NCBI RefSeq assembly: GCF_022539505.1
Contig: NC_061508.1
Coordinates: 32,358,256 to 32,422,255 of the forward strand
Direction of reading: 5' to 3'
Source of the DNA: Lolium rigidum
Taxonomy: Eukaryota > Streptophyta > Magnoliopsida > Poales > Poaceae
Length of the DNA stretch: 64,000 nt
Each line of letters begins with the position of its first letter. Within the stretch, counting starts at the first letter, position 1. This document shows, in pieces, positions 58,386 through 64,000 of this stretch. The notes under the pieces are model-generated. The model was not told the origin of the DNA and did not search any database. It worked only from the letters and a program-made list of their open reading frames with translations. The position numbers and the translations under genes are program-made.

Positions 58386-61300
58386 CTACATATCCCTCTG
58401 ATCTTCATCTTCTTCCCTTCCCATGTCAAACAAATCTCTTGGTCTGACCTTGACTGGAATATACCAACCATCTTTTTTCCCATCTTGAACATAGAAAACT
58501 TGCTCAACTTGAGATGAAAAAACAAATGGATCATCCAGAAAATTGTCACCAGTGTGTATTAGCCGTGAAAAATTCAGTGAAGTAAAACCAAAGTCATATT
58601 TCTTCATGCCAGCTTGGTGATGGACATCATACCAATCATACTTGAATAAAATGACCTTAAATGCACCATTATAGTTCAACTCTATGATATCCTTTATTCG
58701 ACCATAATAGTTGATATTGTCATCTTCAGATACATTGACAACACCACTGTTTTGGGTCTGGCGATTATCCTCACGAGAAGTGGTATGGAATGTAAATCCA
58801 TTTATGGATAGCCCACTAAATCTTTTTCCATAGTTACTAGGCTTCTCAGCTAGCTTCATGATTTTCTCTGTGATGTGTTGCTTACCAGCATTAAGCATTA
58901 CCTATAATAATAGTAGGTTTTGTGGATTAGTCTGATTTATTTAGAGCAAGTTATGAAGGGATATCACCATTCCAGGATGTGTGGACAATATATACTAACC
59001 TTGCGGTACAACCAATCATGGAATCGTTCATCAATTAACTTTGCAGGTTCAGTTATTGTTGACTTCTTTAACCTTCTCTTCTCCTCCTCAATAAATTCAC
59101 TAGATAAATGATGGAATAGTAAGATAAAATGAATATAATATTTCAGATTTGACTTGTGTACTAGTAAGCCTACATACCCACGGAAATCTTCTAGTTCATC
59201 AATATGTCGCAATACATAACGATGTGCTTGAATAAGAGTTTTCCCATCAAACTTCACATCTTGTACAGATCCAATTGTATCTCCAAAACTATCAAACAAA
59301 TATTTTTATTCTTCCAAGTTTTTGTTTATTGATGTACTTGATGATTTATCAATCCCTTTAAGAAATCGTGAACAAAATGTTAAGCATTCGTCGGCTATAT
59401 AACCTTCTGCAATAGACCCTTCAGGATATGCCCGATTACGCACATAGCCCTTCAAACGGACAAAAAACCTGAAGTTTTGGACCATGACACAAATGTCAAT
59501 GAGGTTTTTAACAAGTTCAATAGGACACAAGGAAATGGGCTATGTAATTACCTCTCAAATGGATACATCCATCTATAGTGCACAGGACCTCCCAATTTAG
59601 CTTCATCCACCAAGTGCACAATCAAATGGACCATTATTGTGAAAAAGGATGGGATGAATAATCTCTCCATCTTGCATAGTGTGAGAACAATTTGTTCTTT
59701 CAACGAGTCAAGCTTTGTTGTGTCTAGCACCTTAGAACATAGTGATTTGAAGAAATTGGATAGTTCGACAACAACAAACATGATATCTTCACTAGGGTAG
59801 CAATTTCTCAATGCTAGTGGAAGAAGGTGTTCAATTAAAATATGGCAATCATGACTCTTTAGACCAGTGAACTTGCATTCTTTCATGTCAACACATCTAT
59901 AAATATTAGAGGCATATCCATAAGGCATCTTGATGCTTTTGATGATTGAACAAAGAATCTCCTTACCCTCTCGGGACATTGTGAAGCAAGCATCAGGCAT
60001 TGTGTAGCGGCCATTGTCTAACTTTTTCGAATGAAGGTCAGGTTGAATTCCTAAGTCAATCAAATCCAAACGTGCATCAACATTATCTTTTGATTTTCGA
60101 TCACCTAGTAGAGTTCCAGTGAGATTATCACAAACGTTTTTTTCTATATGCATCACATCAAGGTTATGACGCAATTTCAAAAACTCCCAGTATGGTAGTT
60201 TAAAAAATATGCTTTCCTTCTTCCACCAGTTCTTAGGATCTTTTTCCTTATTAGAATCCTCTGAACTCATTCCTTCTCTGCCTCTTGTGTTTGAACTCTC
60301 TCCCTCACCACTCTTCTTTCTTTTCTTTTTCTCCTTATTCTTCTTGGGATTTGTTGCCATATTTGATTTTTTATTCAGCTTGCCCAAAATGAAAGTTCTT
60401 CCACGCAACTTAGCAAGGACTGATGTCCCGCTTGAAATTTCAGGGGCAGTCCTATGTTCAACATCTTCATAAAATGGTTGCTTCTTCCTACGGAAGGCAT
60501 GATTGATTGGCAGCCAACGATGATGATCCATGTAACAATACTTGCGCCCTTTTTTTAGCCATTTAGATGATGTGTGCTCAGCACAGTTTGGACATCCAAA
60601 TTTTCCACTGGTGCAGCCAAATAGGCATATGCAGGAAGATCATGCATAGTCCACAACAATGCAGCACGTAGGGAGAAATTTTGTTTAGTGACCACATCAT
60701 ATGTATCTACCCCTGCCCACAACTGCATTAGCTCATCAACTAATGGCTCGAGATATACATCTATGTCATTTCTTGGGCCTTTTGGACCTGGAATTAACAT
60801 TGACATGATGAAGTTCGATTGCTTCATACACAGCCAAGGTGGCATGTTATAAGGAACTAATATTACTGGCCATGTGCTATGCTTACTACTTGCCATTCCA
60901 AAAGGGTTAAATCCATCGGTCGAAAGTCCAAGGCGAATATTACGAGGATCGGCTTTAAAATCTGGAAATAGATCATCAAAAAATTTCCAAGCTTCACCAT
61001 CAGCTGGATGACGAAGTTTTTCATCATTTGTTCTCTCCTTGGCGTGCCACCTTGCATCTTGTGAAGTCTTCTCCGTTGAATAAATTCTTTGAATCCTTGG
61101 TATCAAAGGGAAATAACGGAATACTTTTGCTGCTTTCTTCTTACCTTCTACGACTTCGCCTATCACCCCCTTTTTCTTTTTAGTCACCCAACGAGAGGAT
61201 TTACAAATATGGCAAGACTCTTGGTTTTCTCTCTCACCACGATAAAGCATGCAATCATTTGGACATGCATGAATCTTCACATAATCTAAGCCTAAACTCT

Positions 61301-61961
61301 TGATTATTTTCTTTGCTTGGTAGTAGCTTGTTGGAACATTGGACGCATCTGGCAAGGTCTCAGCAAACATCTTCAGTTGTGTCGTGAATGCTTCTTTGCT
61401 TGATCCATATGTGCATTTATCTTGGTATAGTTTCACAATGAAAGAGAGTTTGGAATGATTTTTGCAGCCTGGGTACAATTCTGTCTTTGCGTCTTTAAGC
61501 AAATTTACTAGTGTGCTGTCTTCAGCTTGTGACTCATTGTTAGGTTCAGGTACATCATGAACTAGTGTTTCCTGATTATCTACGTCATCACCAGTTGAAT
61601 TTAATACTTTCTGCTTATTGACAACTCCTAAGGCTGCATGTACAAGACCATGCATGTCATCCTCTTGAAGGTTGTCATTTTCACTATAATCAGAATTTGT
61701 GTGTGTGAAATCACTAGTAGAGAGTGATGGTGGATCTTCACCATGACAAGTCCATATCGTGTATCCTTCTAAGAATCCATCACACCTAAGATGCTCACTA
61801 ACCTCCTTGTAGCTCTTCATTAGACAATTTGCGCAATTAACACAAGGACATAGTACTTTTCCTTTGTTTGTCACATCACGGAATGCAAATAGTAGGAATT
61901 GGCAAACACCTGTTCTGTATTCAATACTAGTTCTAGGTTTATCAATCCAAGACTTATCCAT
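58386..61961 (-). pseudogene. TNPD-type CACTA transposase, broken by a frameshift and a stop
   Basis: Starts MDKSWIDKPRTSIEYRTGV at 61961 (Transpos_assoc zinc-binding domain with CPCVNCAN). Next comes the Transposase_21 region (RLGLSTDGFNPFGMASSKHS, then WPVILVPYNMPPW, LRAALLWTMHDLPAYAYL). A one-base loss near 60612-60625 shifts the frame; the next frame has FGCPNCAEHTSSKWLKKGRK. Later: LRHNLDVMHIEKNVCDNL and the DUF4218-type SLCSKVLD region. Introns 59469-59551, 59100-59177 and 58902-58999 join to YVRNRAYPEGSIAEGYIADE and a DUF4216-like end (LFKYDWYDVHHQ, DDPFVFSSQVEQVFYVQD) at 58386. A TAA at 59306-59308 interrupts an otherwise continuous frame. The protein is therefore not translatable as one chain. 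Confidence 0.87.
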
Positions 61962-62009
61962 TATTCCGTACTCACCAACTGAAATGAACAAGATATATAA
62001 CATGGGAAT

Positions 62010-63423
62010 TAGAATACAATGAAAGCGCAGATGAACACTGTTTGATAATGAACACTCAAGTTACTTAGTGTCTTAGTATGTGCAACCGTACAAAAACTAT
62101 AATCCTCTGATTCTGCAGTTGAGGGGTAGCGAGTTGTGTTGTTTGGATTAAAAAAAAGGTTTGCTCTAGGAAGCATTCTTTTGTAACTCTATGAAAAATT
62201 GGCTTCCTACAACAAAATAGTTTATGATTTTATTTTTTGAGGGATCAATGGCCCCTCATATATTAATCTCGGCAAGAGGTTTACAGTCACTTGCAATAGA
62301 TGCACGTACAGTTTGGCAGATAAGCTAACAAGGATTCAGACATGCCTGAAACTCTAGCCAGTGCTGCCAGGCCAGGCGCTATACTGTTATAGCTCCAATC
62401 TATTGTAGAGAACACACAATACACAAACTAAACTTTGGGAAATAAAAGGTGACATAAAAGCATTTAAAAGCACTAGATGGTAAGGTGGGACCTTGATGAA
62501 GATTATTACGATCTGAAACAACTCCCTTTATCCCCTCAGCAACCCTTGAATTTCTAAACCATACAAAGAGAACAAGTATCAAACACTTGGTGTGCACTAT
62601 CAAATATACTAATGCAGATATAATTAGAATGCAGAGAAGGAAGAAATCTGAAACCAATAAGTTGACAGACGTTGTCTTCGAGCTGTGCCATTACCTTGCG
62701 TTTCCTCTAGGTTCTGAATTGGGGTGCAGCGATTAATCCAAGCTATGGTGGGATCAGAGGGGGCAGCGATGGGGATCAAACTTACAAGGGAGGTTATGCA
62801 GGAGGATCCCAGTTCGTGTTGGATGATTTGCTGAAGAGGTTGAAGTAGATTGGTTCCTTCCGGCCGGGCGCAAGGTCGTGGCTCCGGCGCAGGCACGGGA
62901 GAGTTCGCTTGCGGGAGCTTGTTAGATGTAGGATCGTCCCGGTCCTGCGACGGCGTGGTGCCGCTGCAGACCGGCCAAGGCCTTGGCGGGTGGCGGCGTG
63001 AGGGCGGCGGTGGTGATAGAATAGGGAAGAAGTTTGCTATGAAACGAAGCTATGTTCGAGGTACTCTGAGATAATTAGATCATAACTGCCCCAATATTAG
63101 GCGCTACAAAAAGCTTTCCACCGTGTGAAAGTTACCTTGGCGCGCCTTTTTCCTCCACCGACGCGCGCCACGGGAATTGGCTAGAGATGGGCTCTTCCCG
63201 TATCTTTTTTGTCTATAGTTTGGTTAAATTCCTAATCATTCCCGCGGAACGTTTAGCTTCAAAAAAGTAAGTTCTTTGTAATGCAAACACTAGAGACGGT
63301 GCGTCAAGCCATGGCATGTTCTCGTCTTTAGGAATACGTGGGGGATTTGGTGGGATTGGGTTAACACGCCCTTGTTAACCCGTCTCTCTTAAACTGTGGC
63401 TATCTGCTGATTTTGTTGTAGTG
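62010..63423 (-). promoter_or_regulatory. CACTA 5' untranslated and subterminal region
   Basis: CG-rich sequence at 62840-63010, with CCGGCCGGGCGCAAGG, looks like a leader exon/promoter for the minus-strand genes. The last 250 bp carry the subterminal motif array and the TIR. No separate gene is seen. Confidence 0.5.
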
Positions 63424-63426
63424 AGG

Positions 63427-64000
63427 CCTCTACATCGCCATGCCCGCCTCCGAAGTGATGCGTGAGTAGTTCATCCCTGGACTACGGGTCCATAGCAGTA
63501 GCTAGATGGTTGTCTTCTCCAATTTGTGCCTCATGTTTAGGTCTTATGAGCTGCCTATCATGATCAAGATCATCTTTATGTAATGCTATACATGTTGTGT
63601 TTGCTGGGATCCGATGAATATTGAATACTATGTTGAGATCGATTGTATATTTTTCATATGTTATTCATGATCTTGCATGCTCTCCATTGCTAGTAGATGC
63701 TTTGGACAAGTAGATGCATGTGACTCCAAGAGGGAGTATTTATGCTCGATAGTGGGTTCATGCCTCTAGTTTTCTGGAAGAGTGACAATAACTTCTAAGA
63801 TTGTAGAAGTGTTATTGATACTAGGGAGAAAACAACAATGCTTTACCTAAGGATAATTCTATTGTTACTTTACACACATTGCTTAATGCGATAATCTGTT
63901 GCTTGCAACTTAATACTGGAAGGGGTTCGGATGATAACCGGAAGCTGGATTATTAGTCATAGACGCAGTTAGATTATGGTCTATGTATTATTTTGTAATG
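63427..64000 (+). mobile_element. Gypsy LTR, right part, continues off window
   Basis: Continues the LTR interrupted at 55169: GCCTCCGAAGTGATGCGTGA, then CTACGGGTCCATAGCAGTAG, ACTCCAAGAGGGAGTATTTA and TGGAAGGGGTTCGGATGATA, all matching (in the same orientation) the minus-strand LTR of element B. The LTR end and the rest of the element lie past 64000. Confidence 0.82.

Larger units (their letters stand above)
55170..63423 (-). mobile_element. CACTA (En/Spm) element, 8254 bp, TSD AGG
   Basis: Left terminus CACTACAGCAAAAACTGCAT and inward right terminus CACTACAACAAAATCAGCAG give imperfect CACTA TIRs. AGG flanks both sides (55167-55169 and 63424-63426). The left subterminal region has many (G/C)ACGGTT and CCGTC(T/G) units (CTAGCGACGGTTTTTATG, GGACGGTTTTGATAACCGTG); the right has GTTAACCCGTCTCTC and AGAGACGGTGCG. 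It encodes both En/Spm protein types on the minus strand: TNPD-like (58386-61961) and TNPA-like (55867-58103). The promoter is expected near the right end (62.6-63.4 kb). Confidence 0.95.

Overview
This window is nuclear DNA from a pooid grass, most likely Triticeae or a close relative such as Lolium or Avena. The evidence is spliced plant genes embedded in grass-specific repeats: BARE1/Angela-type copia LTRs, Athila-type and Tat-type gypsy elements whose LTRs begin TGATACGTC, CACTA elements and PIF/Harbinger elements. About three quarters of the sequence is transposon-derived. A run of 100 Ns (23128-23227) marks a scaffold gap.

Four host genes are visible. (1) The 3' part of a U-box/ARM-repeat E3 ubiquitin ligase (1-1258, +, cut by the window edge). 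(2) A two-exon E-type PPR protein (8257-10603, +). (3) A WEB-family coiled-coil protein with a 20-nt first coding exon (13542-15080, -). (4) A four-exon 14-3-3 protein (50536-52285, -). These genes do not form a pathway.

Layout: 1-1.3 kb U-box gene. 2.85-4.03 kb small non-autonomous CACTA with AGT target-site duplication. 4.1-6.1 kb two LINE fragments in opposite orientation. 6.2-8.1 kb decayed PIF/Harbinger ending just upstream of the PPR gene. 10.7-12.5 kb truncated LINE. 13.5-15.1 kb WEB gene. 16.2-17.7 kb complete non-autonomous PIF/Harbinger carrying a non-transposase ORF. 17.9-23 kb mosaic of copia, LINE and gypsy remnants. 23.2-26.8 kb Athila-type gypsy on the minus strand. 26.8-45 kb one Tat-lineage gypsy element broken open by two other LTR elements (28236-34868 forward, 37459-43330 reverse). 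45-46.9 kb LTR remnants including a BARE1/Angela-like LTR. 48.1-49.1 kb TIR element. 50.5-52.3 kb 14-3-3 gene. 54.7-64 kb a gypsy LTR split by an 8.25-kb CACTA element that encodes both a TNPA-like protein (seven exons, fully open) and a TNPD transposase (with lesions).

The most notable item is the ORF inside the 16.2-17.7 kb Harbinger element. It encodes an acidic protein with a good ubiquitin-interacting-motif match and a C-terminal SUMO-interacting-motif-like tail, and it shows no transposase features. Also notable are the three-level nesting around a Tat-type antisense ORF, the paired non-autonomous LTR elements with swapped 5' ORFs, and a CACTA element with one intact and one broken protein gene.
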